Shown: positions 1-10,927 of the stretch, piece by piece
Layout: every line of letters starts with the position of its first letter
Numbering within the stretch: the first letter of the stretch is position 1
Assembly (NCBI RefSeq): GCF_029267515.1
Contig: NZ_JAJUIS010000001.1
Coordinates: 1-64,000, forward strand
DNA from: Seleniivibrio woodruffii
GTDB taxonomy: Bacteria > Chrysiogenota > Deferribacteres > Deferribacterales > Geovibrionaceae
Length of the DNA: 64,000 nt
Direction of reading: 5' to 3'
Program-made: the position numbers and the translations under genes
Notes under the pieces: generated by a model
Databases searched by the model: none
Told to the model about the DNA's origin: nothing
Seen by the model: the letters and a program-made list of their open reading frames with translations, nothing else

Positions 1-78
1 AAGATGATCATGAGGGACAAGATCATCAATATTCAGGTAAAGTTCCGTTTCAAATTGGTCTTCTGTTTCTTTAAGCAT
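1..78 (-). CDS. Transposase N-terminus, IS1182-type (cut by window edge)
   Basis: An ATG at 78 opens a minus-strand frame that runs off the left edge after 26 codons. Its end reads YLNIDDLVPHDHL, which resembles the conserved N-terminal LVPxDHLL of IS1182-family DDE transposases. Only this short piece is visible, so the catalytic residues and completeness cannot be judged. The element's right end should lie between 78 and the gdhA stop at 170. A stem-loop at 94-125 sits there. A short chance match is possible. Confidence 0.5.
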   Translation of the reverse strand, partial: MLKETEDQFETELYLNIDDLVPHDHL

Positions 79-93
79 TATATACAATAACAA

Positions 94-125
94 AAACCCC
101 ATGTATTTGCAATTACATGGGGTTT
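94..125 (-). terminator. Intrinsic terminator downstream of gdhA
   Basis: AAACCCCATGTA and TACATGGGGTTT form a perfect 12-bp stem with an 8-nt loop. Read on the minus strand the stem is followed by TTTTTGTT, as expected for a terminator of gdhA, whose stop is about 45 nt upstream. Its position next to the transposase start means it could instead be part of the insertion-sequence end. Confidence 0.6.
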
Positions 126-138
126 GTCAACAAGCTGA

Positions 139-158
139 GGGCGGTCGGTTGACCGCCC
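139..158 (+). terminator. Plus-strand terminator-like hairpin
   Basis: GGGCGGTC-ggtt-GACCGCCC is a perfect 8-bp stem followed on the plus strand by TTTTTATTTT. No plus-strand gene ends here, so it may block transcription entering gdhA from the left. It is also the first hairpin reached by gdhA transcripts on the other strand. Confidence 0.5.
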
Positions 159-169
159 TTTTTATTTTA

Positions 170-1528
<1,359 letters not shown>

Positions 1529-1534
1529 TTATAT

Positions 1535-1570
1535 ATGTAGTAATTGTAATAAAACTTACAATTACTACAT
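1535..1570. promoter_or_regulatory. 15-bp perfect inverted repeat upstream of gdhA
   Basis: ATGTAGTAATTGTAA (1535-1549) is repeated exactly inverted at 1556-1570 around a 6-nt spacer. The near arm ends only about 5 nt before the gdhA Shine-Dalgarno sequence. It could be an operator for a dimeric repressor or a leader hairpin acting on translation. No convincing -35/-10 pair was found, so the choice is open. Confidence 0.6.
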
Positions 1571-1616
1571 ACTGCAAAAAATGCCTTTTGAATACAGGAA
1601 ATTTGCTCTGAAAACC

Positions 1617-2933
1617 TTATTTAATTATTTTTTTGTCCCATGGTGCCTGAACTTCAAGATCGCGCACCGGAATCTCACCTTTTCCGCCACGCTCGGAAAC
1701 GCATGTTCCGGTTTCAAGATAGTTCATCGCCGCCGCAAGATATTTCTCGTTTCTGTCGCCGAAAGTACCAAGGCTGGTGAGATCCTCAATCTTAACACAG
1801 TCCGGCTCCATCCCGTCGTAATAATCACCTGTCCCCAGGGCGTTCCGGTTTTCAAACGTCACCGCGGCAAGGTATTTGTCGCAATAGGGAATATAGTTGT
1901 TGCCCACAGGCTTTCCGTAGGTGGTGTCGCCTATGATATAGACGTCTCTGAAAGGCAGGAGACCGTTTATCATAAGCTCGCTTGCGGAGGCTGTGTTACC
2001 TGTCACCAGAAAAACTATCTTTGCCGGGTCAAGGTCATATTTTGTTCTGGTAAAATTATATGTCTTGTTCGCGTCCTGATGCATACTGTTGTAAGCCATC
2101 TGCAGAAGCACGTCACCGCTGAGGCTGTTGCCCCCTATGACACTTGAGATATACTGTGCGGCGCTTACAAGTCCGCCGCCGTTATAGCGCAGATCCACCA
2201 CCAGTTCATCCACGCCTGCGTTCTGAAATGCGGTGAACGCCTCGTTTGTATCGGATATATTCTCATTGAAAGAGTTATACATGATATATCCGACCTTTTT
2301 GCCGCTCGAATTATTTGTCAGGACAGAATAACCGAGCACGGAATCGGCATAATAATCCGCCATAACCAGTGTGGCGGTGTGTTGAATATGTGCCGCATCT
2401 TCAAAAACAACCTCTACCTGAGTTCCCACAGTGGCATTGCCGTACACTGCGTCATACGCCGCATCGTCGTTGATTATCTGATATCCTGTGTACCCGTTCA
2501 TGGTTACTATTCTGTCGCCTCGCTTGATTCCGGCTTTATCCGCAGGCGAATCAGGATAAACAGCTCTCACATAAAGGTCTGTCGAATCAGTTATTCCGTT
2601 GAACCCAAGCCCGACACCGGAACCTGCGTAGTAGTCCTCAAGCTCCTGCTGGTTATATATGGTGCTGAATCTGTCTTTGGAGGATTTCATGGCATTCATC
2701 AGATCGTACTGTGACGAAAAAGCCGTATAATCCAGAACAGGCGTCTCATCCGCCCAGAAATATACGTCGCGCATGGCGTTATATACGAATTCCGTCTGTG
2801 CCGCCTCGCTGCATTCTGTCGGGTAATAATCTATGTGCAGTTCATCGTCGGATGAACCGCCGCCGTAACCTCCGCCGCACGAAAACAGCAGAAACGACAG
2901 ACATACCGCTGCTGCCAGCCTTAATTTCGACAT
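1617..2933 (-). CDS. S41-family (C-terminal processing) protease, lipoprotein
   Basis: Predicted lipoprotein peptidase of 438 residues. Residues 1-19 form a lipoprotein signal ending LLFSC, with the acylated Cys at 19 followed by a Gly/Ser linker. A PDZ-like segment follows (GVGLGF, then SPADKAGIKRGDRIV). The S41 catalytic core shows TASASELMINGL with the nucleophile Ser and a downstream GDTTYGKPVG carrying the likely Lys base. The start at 2933 is backed by GGGAG nearby. The upstream frame extends to 3008 without a ribosome site. It follows the luxR gene by 13 nt and may be co-transcribed with it. Substrate unknown. Confidence 0.88.
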   Translation of the reverse strand: MSKLRLAAAVCLSFLLFSCGGGYGGGSSDDELHIDYYPTECSEAAQTEFVYNAMRDVYFWADETPVLDYTAFSSQYDLMNAMKSSKDRFSTIYNQQELEDYYAGSGVGLGFNGITDSTDLYVRAVYPDSPADKAGIKRGDRIVTMNGYTGYQIINDDAAYDAVYGNATVGTQVEVVFEDAAHIQHTATLVMADYYADSVLGYSVLTNNSSGKKVGYIMYNSFNENISDTNEAFTAFQNAGVDELVVDLRYNGGGLVSAAQYISSVIGGNSLSGDVLLQMAYNSMHQDANKTYNFTRTKYDLDPAKIVFLVTGNTASASELMINGLLPFRDVYIIGDTTYGKPVGNNYIPYCDKYLAAVTFENRNALGTGDYYDGMEPDCVKIEDLTSLGTFGDRNEKYLAAAMNYLETGTCVSERGGKGEIPVRDLEVQAPWDKKIIK

Positions 2934-2946
2934 AAACAACCTCCCT

Positions 2947-3714
2947 TCAGTTGCTGAGATATCTTGCAATAAGTATAACATTAACCGCCTGCTGACGGTT
3001 GGTAACACAGAGCTTCACAAAAATGTTCTTCATATGAAATTTGACGGTATTTTCGCTTATACCGAGAATCTTCGCGATCTCCCAGTTGGTCTTGCCCTTC
3101 ATAAGCCATTCGGCTATGGCAGTCTCCTTTTTTGTAAGACTGTTGAAAAGCACCAGCATATCAAGTCTTTTCCGAGTCGTCATGAGATGTGTCACGACCA
3201 GGCGGCACATCATCTCCGTTCTGTCATCCGGTTTGCGTTTTTTATCGGCAAAAGAGATCAGAAATGCAAAATCCCTGTTCTCTGAATCGTCATAGACAGA
3301 ACAGCCGTATTCCAGCCCGTAATGCTTTCTCCTGTCAATAACATTCTGCTCCTGAAGCGGCACTTTTTCATCATAAGCGTCCCACCGGATGAAAGACAGA
3401 CGGGCACCGTTTTTCAGCCTGCGTTCCATCTCACTGCGGACAGGATCGCACTCAAGGAAATCCTGTTCGTCGTATTCCTGCATCCATTTCACAGGATTTG
3501 ACAGGTTTACCATATTAATTTTGTATCCGCTGTCGTAAGTCGATATGGAATAGCAGTAAAGAACGTATCTGAAACCGATATATGATGCGAAATCCATTAT
3601 CAGTTCATGGAAACTCTCTACATCGTTCACCTTGTGACACCTGTTAATTGTGAAGAGGCATTTCACAAGGTCGCCTTTGTCGAGTTTTTTAAATTCGCTG
3701 ATTTCTGCGGGCAT
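2947..3714 (-). CDS. LuxR-type transcriptional regulator with autoinducer-binding-like domain (LuxR solo)
   Basis: 255-residue regulator. Residues 30-185 carry the spacing of the acyl-homoserine-lactone pocket of TraR/LuxR proteins: W77, Y81, D90, P91, W111 and G137. The C-terminal HTH (about 193-250) has LTKKETAIAEWLMKGKTN and GISENTVKFHMKNI, typical of LuxR HTH. The ATG at 3714 has GGAG upstream; longer frames have no ribosome site. No luxI-like synthase occurs in the window, so this is a solo. It lies between the chemotaxis operon and an S41 lipoprotein that starts 13 nt downstream, which may be a target. The ligand is not known. Confidence 0.88.
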   Translation of the reverse strand: MPAEISEFKKLDKGDLVKCLFTINRCHKVNDVESFHELIMDFASYIGFRYVLYCYSISTYDSGYKINMVNLSNPVKWMQEYDEQDFLECDPVRSEMERRLKNGARLSFIRWDAYDEKVPLQEQNVIDRRKHYGLEYGCSVYDDSENRDFAFLISFADKKRKPDDRTEMMCRLVVTHLMTTRKRLDMLVLFNSLTKKETAIAEWLMKGKTNWEIAKILGISENTVKFHMKNIFVKLCVTNRQQAVNVILIARYLSN

Positions 3715-3757
3715 GAAGAGTCTCCGGTTTTTATCTTTCCGTATCTTAACACAAAAA

Positions 3758-3777
3758 AAACCGGATGAAACCCGTTT
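3758..3777 (-). terminator. Possible terminator of the chemotaxis operon
   Basis: Read on the minus strand, AAACGGG-tttcat-CCGGTTT pairs with one mismatch and is followed by a long T run. It lies just after the cheB stop. The stem is imperfect, so confidence is modest. Confidence 0.4.
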
Positions 3778-3790
3778 GGGTAAAAGAACC

Positions 3791-4867
3791 TTAACTGTGC
3801 CGACGGCAGTGGATGATAACGTCTGCGGCGATATCTTTAAGCGGAAGCACGCTGTCAACACCGCCCATTTCTATAGCGACCTTTGGCATACCGAAAACCA
3901 CGCTGGTCTTTTCGTCCTGCGCAATATTATATGCTCCCGCCTCTTTCAGCTCCCGCATCCCTTTGGCGCCGTCGTCGCCCATTCCGGTCAGTATAACGCC
4001 CACAGCGTTCTTGCCGACATAGCGCGCACCGCTGCGGAAAAGAACATCAACGGACGGTCTGTGCCTGCTGACGAGGGGTCCGTCCTTTATCTCGACATAA
4101 TATCGGGCACCGCTCCGCTTTATCATCATGTGTTTGTTCCCCGGCGCAAGAAGAACCCTGCCCGGCAGAACCGTGTCTCCGTTGTCCGCCTGTTTAACGG
4201 AAACCGCGCATATGGAGTCCAGTCTGTTTGCAAATGATTTCGTGAAATTCTCCGGCATGTGCTGAACAATGACTATTCCGGGGCAGTCCGGCGCAAACCC
4301 CTGCAAAAGACCGGCAAGCGCCTCTGTTCCGCCTGTGGACGCACCTATCAGAATCACCTTTTCCGTGGTCTTTATCATTGAGTGGTCTTTAGGCACTGAT
4401 AGCATCACGTCAGCGCTCAGTTTCGGCTGAACGTCGAACCTCTTCGGGCTTATCCTGCCAACCTGCACATTCGCCGCCGCCTTCACCGTATCGGTAATGA
4501 GTATGCGTGATTCCTCTATGAATGCCTTCGTTCCCATTCTGGGTTTGCAGATTATCTCCACCGCTCCGTATTCCATAGCCTTCAGCCCCGTTTCGGAATT
4601 GCTTTCGGCAAGGCTGGAGCACATCACAACGGGTATCGGGTGCTGACTCATTATCTTTTTCAGAAAAGAGAGACCGTCCATTCTGGGCATCTCGATGTCA
4701 AGGATGATCACATCGGGCACAAAAGTCTGAAGTTTTGCGGCAGCGGCAAACGGGTCTGAACAGCAGACAACCTCGCCGATATGCGGGTCTCCGGTCAGTA
4801 TCTCCTGCATCGCCTGCCTCACAACTGCCGAATCGTCCACCACCATAACGTTTATTTTATCCATCAA
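3791..4867 (-). CDS. cheB: Chemotaxis glutamate methylesterase/deamidase CheB
   Basis: Removes methyl groups from glutamates of chemoreceptors, countering CheR during adaptation. Domain order is receiver (residues 1-125, phospho-acceptor D57 in [13 protein letters not shown]), linker, then methylesterase with S177 (GASTGG), H203 (VQHMPENF) and a C-terminal [10 protein letters not shown] that supplies the third catalytic residue. At 358 residues it is full length. It overlaps cheD by 4 nt and is the last gene of the operon. CheA is the expected phosphodonor. Confidence 0.97.
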   Translation of the reverse strand: MMDKINVMVVDDSAVVRQAMQEILTGDPHIGEVVCCSDPFAAAAKLQTFVPDVIILDIEMPRMDGLSFLKKIMSQHPIPVVMCSSLAESNSETGLKAMEYGAVEIICKPRMGTKAFIEESRILITDTVKAAANVQVGRISPKRFDVQPKLSADVMLSVPKDHSMIKTTEKVILIGASTGGTEALAGLLQGFAPDCPGIVIVQHMPENFTKSFANRLDSICAVSVKQADNGDTVLPGRVLLAPGNKHMMIKRSGARYYVEIKDGPLVSRHRPSVDVLFRSGARYVGKNAVGVILTGMGDDGAKGMRELKEAGAYNIAQDEKTSVVFGMPKVAIEMGGVDSVLPLKDIAADVIIHCRRHS

Positions 4868-5346
4868 AGTACCTGCAATTTAGATATTTTCCTGACGTAC
4901 ACTATTCCTGTCTCCGTAGAGAAATACAGCTTTCTGGTGAACTGCCCGCCTGTATCCTGCGCCACTATCTTAAATCTCATCTTTTCCAGCAGAGACACAG
5001 CAGCGGCAATATTTTTCTGTCCGACACTGAAAGATGCGTTCGTGACTGAGAACATGTCCGAACCGCCGAACACCTTCACCTCTACCTCTTCCGGATATAT
5101 CCCCCTCTCTTTAAGGATATCCGCCATATGCAGCAGGGAACTGTCGGTATACTTGAAATTTGCAATGCCCCCCGGATGCACGTCGGGTCCGGGGAGCATA
5201 CTGTGGGAGATTATTCCAAGCATCTGGCACCTTGCGAACATGGTTACAGACACGCAGGAACCAAGCACCGTGTTGATCATAACAGGAGTGTCAAAATAAA
5301 ACAAATCACCCGGCAACAGATATTTACAGGAAGCATCGTCAATCAT
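4864..5346 (-). CDS. cheD: Chemoreceptor glutamine deamidase CheD
   Basis: Deamidates receptor glutamines and often partners CheC-type phosphatases. The 160-residue protein has the CheD core with TVLGSCVSV (catalytic Cys) and [10 protein letters not shown] (catalytic His), plus KVFGGSDMF. It sits between cheR and cheB with a 2-nt gap and a 4-nt overlap, so receptor modification enzymes are encoded together. No cheC is visible in the window. Confidence 0.95.
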   Translation of the reverse strand: MIDDASCKYLLPGDLFYFDTPVMINTVLGSCVSVTMFARCQMLGIISHSMLPGPDVHPGGIANFKYTDSSLLHMADILKERGIYPEEVEVKVFGGSDMFSVTNASFSVGQKNIAAAVSLLEKMRFKIVAQDTGGQFTRKLYFSTETGIVYVRKISKLQVL

Positions 5347-5348
5347 TT

Positions 5349-6194
5349 TCAGTCTCTTATATATATGGTCGGGGCGTAGCTTTTAACAGGAAGCCGCAGC
5401 CCGTGGATGGACTCTGAATGTCCCATGAAGAGGAAACCGCCTGGGTTCATGTGCGAACATATCCGGTTCAGCATCTCTTCCTGAGTCTTTATGTCAAAGT
5501 ATATTAACACGTTTCTGCAGAATACGATATCTACCGATTCCGGCAGCATGTAGTGGGAGGATTTCAGGTTCAGCCGTGCAAATTTTACCTTGCTGCGTAT
5601 CTCCGGACGGAATCTGACGAGTCTGTCGTCAGGATTTTTTGAGCGCAGAAGATATTTCTTTTTCAGCTCATAAGGGATGTCCCTTGCTCTGTCCTCTGTG
5701 TATATCGCCCGTTTTGCCGTACTCAGCACGCTGGTGTTTATGTCGGTGGCAAATATGCTGAATTTACCGTTAACACCGAAATATTCCGCCAGCACCATAG
5801 CGATTGTATAGGGCTCCTCTCCTGTGGAGCTTGCGCAGCTCCACACACGCAGAGGTCTGTGATGTCCCAGCCCTCCTTTTTCTGAAAGCATGGGCAGAAT
5901 CTTCGAGCTCATCATCTCGAAATGGTTGTTTTCTCTGAAAAAATCCGTCTTATTGGTAGTTATGACGTCTATAAGGTACGTCTGTTCGATGCTGTCTCTT
6001 CCGCCGTCAAAAACAAAATCCACATATTCGGAGTAGCCATCCATTCCCAGCGCCTTTATGCGCTTTCTGAGCCTGCCCTCCACCATGCTTTTCTTATTCT
6101 CCGAAAGTTTTATTCCGCACGAACTCTCTATGAACGTTTTAAGCCTGTTAAAATCCTTCTCTTCCAGTTTCTTAGAAAAAATATTCGATGTCAT
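5349..6194 (-). CDS. cheR: Chemoreceptor methyltransferase CheR
   Basis: Transfers methyl groups from S-adenosylmethionine to receptor glutamates. The 281 residues contain an N-terminal helical domain and a Rossmann methyltransferase domain with VWSCASSTGEEPYTIAM and FCRNVLIYFD, both typical of CheR. There is no C-terminal NWETF-like pentapeptide tether or TPR extension. It is translated just before cheD, after a hairpin that separates it from cheW. Confidence 0.96.
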   Translation of the reverse strand: MTSNIFSKKLEEKDFNRLKTFIESSCGIKLSENKKSMVEGRLRKRIKALGMDGYSEYVDFVFDGGRDSIEQTYLIDVITTNKTDFFRENNHFEMMSSKILPMLSEKGGLGHHRPLRVWSCASSTGEEPYTIAMVLAEYFGVNGKFSIFATDINTSVLSTAKRAIYTEDRARDIPYELKKKYLLRSKNPDDRLVRFRPEIRSKVKFARLNLKSSHYMLPESVDIVFCRNVLIYFDIKTQEEMLNRICSHMNPGGFLFMGHSESIHGLRLPVKSYAPTIYIRD

Positions 6195-6221
6195 AAAACC
6201 ACCCCTGCATGGAAACGAAAA

Positions 6222-6248
6222 CCGCCCCGCCTGCAGAAGGCAGGGCGG
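6222..6248 (-). terminator. Intercistronic hairpin between cheW and cheR
   Basis: On the minus strand CCGCCCTGCC pairs with GGCGGGGCGG (10 bp, one T-G wobble) around a 7-nt loop, then TTTTCG follows. It falls between two genes of the same operon, so it may act as a partial terminator or an mRNA-stability element that lowers cheRDB relative to cheW. Confidence 0.5.
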
Positions 6249-6257
6249 AAATTAAAA

Positions 6258-6773
6258 TCAGAACGTAGGTTTTTCCTTCTCGGCGGACTTCTGCCCGGTA
6301 AGTCCGGCGACGTCCTCAGTTGCGAAGACTTCGTCAATATTCAGGATAATGACGAATCCGTCGCCCTTTTTCGCCATTCCTTTTATGAATGCGGTGTTAA
6401 GCTGCGTGCCCATCTTGGGGGCGCTTTCGATGTTCGCACCCTCAAAATCCACAACCTCCTGCACCGAATCAGCAAGTGCACCGAGAATGGTTGTTTCATC
6501 CTCTATGCTCACCTCGACAATAATCACGCATGTGTTAACCGTTTTAACGGTTTTTCCCATACCGAATTTACATCTTAAATCCAGTACAGGAACGACGTTT
6601 CCTCTGAGGTTTATTACGCCGACCATATAGTCCGGTGTCTGGGGAACTTTCGTCACGTTGGTGTAGTCCATCACCTCGCGAACGGACATAATGTCCACTC
6701 CGTATACCTCATCTGCCAGAATGAATGTCAGCACCTGACAGTTTTCATATGTAACAGCAGTATTTTCAGCCAT
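6258..6773 (-). CDS. cheW: Chemotaxis coupling protein CheW
   Basis: Adaptor linking chemoreceptors to CheA in signalling arrays. The 171-residue protein has the CheW SH3-like fold signature: LTFILADEVYGVDIMSVREV near the N-terminus and GVINLRGNVVPVLDLR in the middle. A short charged C-terminal tail (KSAEKEKPTF) follows. It is 10 nt downstream of the MCP gene, consistent with co-expression of receptor and adaptor. Confidence 0.97.
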   Translation of the reverse strand: MAENTAVTYENCQVLTFILADEVYGVDIMSVREVMDYTNVTKVPQTPDYMVGVINLRGNVVPVLDLRCKFGMGKTVKTVNTCVIIVEVSIEDETTILGALADSVQEVVDFEGANIESAPKMGTQLNTAFIKGMAKKGDGFVIILNIDEVFATEDVAGLTGQKSAEKEKPTF

Positions 6774-6783
6774 GTTCCGCTCC

Positions 6784-8832
6784 TTAATAGCTCTCGAAAT
6801 CGCTGTCGTATTTGTCGCCTTTGGCGGAATCCTCAGTCATATCGAGTACTATTCCCTCGTTTTGCGCTGGCTTGCCGCTGCCCTTTTTAAATCTGGAAAC
6901 AACTGTAGGAGCCGTACCGGCTTTCGGAGCCTGTTTAGGCTGCATGTGTGAAGCCGAAGGCAGTGACCTGACAGAGGTCTGTCTTCTGCCGCCGTTGGTA
7001 TTCATTTTAAAGAACGACATTGTCTGTTGAAGAGACAGCGCCTGACCGGAAAGCTCTTCCGATGTGGCTGCCATCTCTTCCGCAACGCCTGCGTTTCGCT
7101 GGATCACCTGATCAAGCTGCTGGATTGCAGTGTTTATCTGGTCGGAACCGGTGCGCATCTCGCTGCTTGCCGCTGTTATCTCCTGAACAAGTTCAGCCGT
7201 TTTCTGGATGTCGGGGAGTATCTGCGCAAGGAGAACTCCGGCGCGCTCCGCTATGCTCACGCTGCTGGATGAAAGCTCGCTTATCTCGCCTGCGGCTTCC
7301 TGACTGCGCTCTGCAAGTTTGCGCACTTCGGACGCAACAACAGCGAAACCTTTTCCGTGTTCCCCGGCTCTCGCCGCCTCAATTGCAGCGTTAAGCGCCA
7401 GAAGGTTGGTCTGTCTCGCTATCTCTTCTATAATGGATATTTTGCCTGCTATCTCTTTCATGGCTTTTACGGTTGATTCCACAGCCTCGCCGCCGTCTTT
7501 CGCATCAGCAGATGCTTTAAGAGCTATCTTCTCTGTCTGAAGGGCGTTGTCCGCGTTCTGGTTTATATTTGAAGCCATCTCCTCCATGGATGATGAAGCC
7601 TCTTCCGCACTTGCCGCCTGTTCCGTTGCACCCTGTGACATATCCTGCGCTGCGGAGCTGAGTTCGTTGCTGCCAGCCGCAACGTTGTCGGACGCACTTT
7701 TAACATCCGCAACTATGGTTCTGAGCTGATCAACCATGTTTTTCAGATCGCCGTAAAGACCTGTGAGCGCCTGCCCCTTCTGCACTTCAAAAGTCACGTC
7801 CAGATCGCCCTGCGCGATGCGCTTGGTTATCTCCGCCATATCTCTGGGTTCGCCGCCAAGGGGCGCTTTGACAAGTTTTGTAATGATAAGGGCGAAGACT
7901 ATACCCACACCCAGACCGATAACCGCAACTATGGAAACGAGCACGATGGTTCTGGTGTTGCTGCTCTGTATGTCAGCGCCGAGTGCGTTCTGTCTTTCAA
8001 CTGCAAGCGCCGTCACAGCGTCTGTATCTTTTATCACCTGCGCGCCCACAACTGCGAGCACTTCATTTTCCAGCCTGACCTTTTCAAAGCTGTAGTCTGA
8101 AACTTTGTTGAAGTTTTCTCTGTATTTATCAAGCATAGTGGACAGGTTGTTATATTCAGACCGGAGTGCGGCGCTTTTTATGCTTCTGTCCATTGATTTC
8201 ATAAGAGACGGTATATTTGTCTCAAAATAGGTTCTGATATCCTGCTCAACCTCTTTCGTTGCGCCGTTTATGAAACCGAGCGCACGGTATCTGCCGAGCA
8301 TGATGTTCTCCTGTATCCTTCCTGCATAATAAGCCGTTTCGGCATCTCCTGACTGATACGCGGCGGTCATCATTTCCGTGAGCAGGTGGCGCATATCGCT
8401 GCCGAGCTGCACCATGTTGTTGACACTCACCTGTCTTGCGTTTGTCGCCTGCTCAATTTTTGAAAAACCGTCTTTATATTTACCGAAATTCTCGTCTATG
8501 CTTGAAATAAGTTCAGCAGGTCCGGATTCGGTTATCTCCTCTTTGCTCTGTTTAAGGTATTCGTCAACGTTTGCGGAATATTTGTAAAAACCGTCAGCCG
8601 ATTCCTTTTTTCCGCCGACAATGAAATCCTTGACGTTCATGCGCACCATGAACATATTCGATTGTAAACTGCTCACCAGATTGGAGCTTCTGGCGACGTG
8701 CCTGTATTCGCTGAAGCCGCTGGCCGCGGTGCTTATTCCGATAAACGAAACAAGTGCGACGATGAACAAAATGAACATAACGATTGCAAAACCAAGTCCT
8801 ATCTGTGTGCCGACTTTAAGATTCTTAAACAT
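6784..8832 (-). CDS. Methyl-accepting chemotaxis protein with HAMP domain
   Basis: Membrane chemoreceptor of 682 residues. A transmembrane helix lies near residues 9-31, followed by a periplasmic helical region of about 260 residues, a second transmembrane helix ([17 protein letters not shown]), a HAMP region and the cytoplasmic signalling hairpin with [19 protein letters not shown]. The helical, low-cysteine sensor resembles four-helix-bundle ligand domains; the ligand is unknown. The ATG at 8832 has GGAGG upstream. It is encoded between cheA and cheW, so it is probably the main receptor of this array. Confidence 0.94.
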   Translation of the reverse strand: MFKNLKVGTQIGLGFAIVMFILFIVALVSFIGISTAASGFSEYRHVARSSNLVSSLQSNMFMVRMNVKDFIVGGKKESADGFYKYSANVDEYLKQSKEEITESGPAELISSIDENFGKYKDGFSKIEQATNARQVSVNNMVQLGSDMRHLLTEMMTAAYQSGDAETAYYAGRIQENIMLGRYRALGFINGATKEVEQDIRTYFETNIPSLMKSMDRSIKSAALRSEYNNLSTMLDKYRENFNKVSDYSFEKVRLENEVLAVVGAQVIKDTDAVTALAVERQNALGADIQSSNTRTIVLVSIVAVIGLGVGIVFALIITKLVKAPLGGEPRDMAEITKRIAQGDLDVTFEVQKGQALTGLYGDLKNMVDQLRTIVADVKSASDNVAAGSNELSSAAQDMSQGATEQAASAEEASSSMEEMASNINQNADNALQTEKIALKASADAKDGGEAVESTVKAMKEIAGKISIIEEIARQTNLLALNAAIEAARAGEHGKGFAVVASEVRKLAERSQEAAGEISELSSSSVSIAERAGVLLAQILPDIQKTAELVQEITAASSEMRTGSDQINTAIQQLDQVIQRNAGVAEEMAATSEELSGQALSLQQTMSFFKMNTNGGRRQTSVRSLPSASHMQPKQAPKAGTAPTVVSRFKKGSGKPAQNEGIVLDMTEDSAKGDKYDSDFESY

Positions 8833-8854
8833 CGTAACCTCCAATAAACCTTTA

Positions 8855-10921
8855 TTATCCAACACTATTATAAATTTTCATGACGTCGATTATCAGAGCG
8901 ATGGATCCGTCGCCAAGGACAGACGCTCCGGAAATACATTCAACCTTTTTAAATGATTTACCCAGCGACTTTATCACTGTCTGGTGGTCGCCGATGACGC
9001 TGTCCACAACAAAACCTATCCTGTTGTTTTCGATATCAAGGATAACGATCTGCTGAATCTCAGGTTCCTCCTCCGGGATGAAGAAAATGCTCCTGAGTTT
9101 AAGATACGGGATAAGGTCATCGCGCACTTTCAATATACATCTGCCCGATTCCGTTCTGTGCAGAGACTCCTTAAACTCGATACATTCGTTGACCATCGAC
9201 AGAGGGATTATGAAAAACTGCTCGCCGATGCGAACCAGAAGCCCGTCTATAATAGCCAGTGTCAGCGGCAGTTTCAGGGTTATCTCCGTTCCTTTGCCGA
9301 TGGAGCTGTCTATCTCGATGGTGCCTCTGAGCGCCTCGATGTTCCGTTTAACAACGTCCATGCCGACGCCTCTGCCGGAAATGTTTGAAACCGCAGCAGC
9401 TGTGGAAAATCCGGGAAGAAAGATAAGCTCGAACGCCTCCTTTGAGGAGAGTTCAGCGTTTTCGGATATCAATCCTTTTTCAGCCGCCTTTTTCATGAGA
9501 ACTTTTTTGTCCAGTCCCTTGCCGTCGTCCGTAATACGGATAAGAACCGAATCGCCTGAATGTTCCGCCGAAAGGGTAATCTTCCCTCTGGGGCTTTTTC
9601 CTGCGGCAATTCTGTCTGCGGGAAGTTCTATACCGTGGTCAACAGAGTTGCGGACAAGGTGAACCAGCGGGTCGCCCAGCTTTTCAATGACTGTTTTGTC
9701 AAGCTCGGTCTCCTCGCCTTTTGTGACAAGCTCTATATCCTTGCCCAGATCCTTCGCAAGGTCCCTGACAAGTCTTTTGTATTTGCTGAACGTGGTGCCT
9801 ATCTGGAGCATCCTGATGCTCATTGTGTTGTCGCGAAGCTCCCAGACAAGACGTTCCACATCCTCCGCTATCTTTGAAAGCCCTGAATCGCCCATGGATG
9901 CCGCCGTCTGGTTAAGTCTTGCCTGAACCGTCACCAGTTCGCCCACAAGGTCAACCAGCGAATCCAGCTTTTCAGACGGCACCCGCAGAGAGGTGTTGTT
10001 CTCTGCCGCCGCTTTTTTCGCTTTCAGATTTTTTATGTATTTCTGTTCCTCAAGAGCGGAAACAACGGCGTCCTGTTCAACCAGACCCTTCTCAATGAGC
10101 ATTTCGCCTATCATTTTCTTCTCTTTTATTATTGCGGCGAGGTCTTCAGCAGAAACTTCGCCCTTTTCAACGAGAATTTCGCCCAGTTTTCTGTAATTTT
10201 CCTCATCCAGACCGCTTTCATAGATAACGTCGATTTTAAGAACGCTTTCATCCTCGACAAACATAAAAACGTCCCTGATATCGTTCTCGGTTTTGGAAGT
10301 GGTGAGTATCACGTCCCAGAAGGTATAACAGCACTCCGGGTCGAGCTCTTCGATTTCGGGTATTCTGGTTATATGGGTGATTATCTCGCTCTCTCCCATC
10401 GCTTGAAGCTCCTCAAGGAGCATCGCGGGGTTTGTCCCTGTCAGAAAGATATTCTCCGAAGGCTCGAACCTGATGCGGTATGTTCTCTCCGGTCCCTGTT
10501 CAGGCTCATCCTGATGCTCCGGGACGGTGTTCTGCGCATCGCCCGTGTCTTTACGGCAGCCCCTGAAAAAGGTGATTATTTCAAGCGCTTCACCGCTTTC
10601 GGCTCTTACGCTGCTGTCGTCGAGCATCTGCTTTATCACGTCGCACGATTTGAACGAGTAATCCAGCATGGGCTTTGAAACGCGCAGTTCGCCGTTTCGC
10701 ACCATGTCGTATGCCGTCTCTATATCGTGGACAAAATGAGCGATATTCTCGAAGCCGAACATTGCGCCGGAACCCTTTATGGTGTGCATGGCACGGAATA
10801 TCCTTGCTATCAGCTCGGTGTTTTCAGAATCGTCCTCAAGCTCCAGCAGGGAAGCCTCCAGCTCCTGCAAAAGCTCCTGCGCCTCCTGAATGAACGCCTC
10901 GCTGTGTATGTCCGCTGACAT
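8855..10921 (-). CDS. cheA: Chemotaxis histidine kinase CheA
   Basis: Phosphorylates CheY and CheB in response to receptor state. The 688-residue protein starts with an HPt domain (phospho-His H46 in [14 protein letters not shown]). A linker region follows that contains two [12 protein letters not shown]-like units resembling the N-terminal domain of type II secretion ATPases (MshEN). Then come the dimerisation helices, the ATPase with [10 protein letters not shown] and GRGVGMDVV, and a C-terminal CheW-like domain. It is spaced 6 nt from cheY and 22 nt from the MCP start. The linker insert is the only odd feature. Confidence 0.96.
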   Translation of the reverse strand: MSADIHSEAFIQEAQELLQELEASLLELEDDSENTELIARIFRAMHTIKGSGAMFGFENIAHFVHDIETAYDMVRNGELRVSKPMLDYSFKSCDVIKQMLDDSSVRAESGEALEIITFFRGCRKDTGDAQNTVPEHQDEPEQGPERTYRIRFEPSENIFLTGTNPAMLLEELQAMGESEIITHITRIPEIEELDPECCYTFWDVILTTSKTENDIRDVFMFVEDESVLKIDVIYESGLDEENYRKLGEILVEKGEVSAEDLAAIIKEKKMIGEMLIEKGLVEQDAVVSALEEQKYIKNLKAKKAAAENNTSLRVPSEKLDSLVDLVGELVTVQARLNQTAASMGDSGLSKIAEDVERLVWELRDNTMSIRMLQIGTTFSKYKRLVRDLAKDLGKDIELVTKGEETELDKTVIEKLGDPLVHLVRNSVDHGIELPADRIAAGKSPRGKITLSAEHSGDSVLIRITDDGKGLDKKVLMKKAAEKGLISENAELSSKEAFELIFLPGFSTAAAVSNISGRGVGMDVVKRNIEALRGTIEIDSSIGKGTEITLKLPLTLAIIDGLLVRIGEQFFIIPLSMVNECIEFKESLHRTESGRCILKVRDDLIPYLKLRSIFFIPEEEPEIQQIVILDIENNRIGFVVDSVIGDHQTVIKSLGKSFKKVECISGASVLGDGSIALIIDVMKIYNSVG

Positions 10922-10927
10922 CGCCTT

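Noticed and set aside
10675-10893. Plus-strand frames antisense to cheA and similar long frames opposite nuo, dnaE and mcp genes
   Set aside because: Shadow frames caused by codon bias of the real minus-strand genes; no start signals or families.
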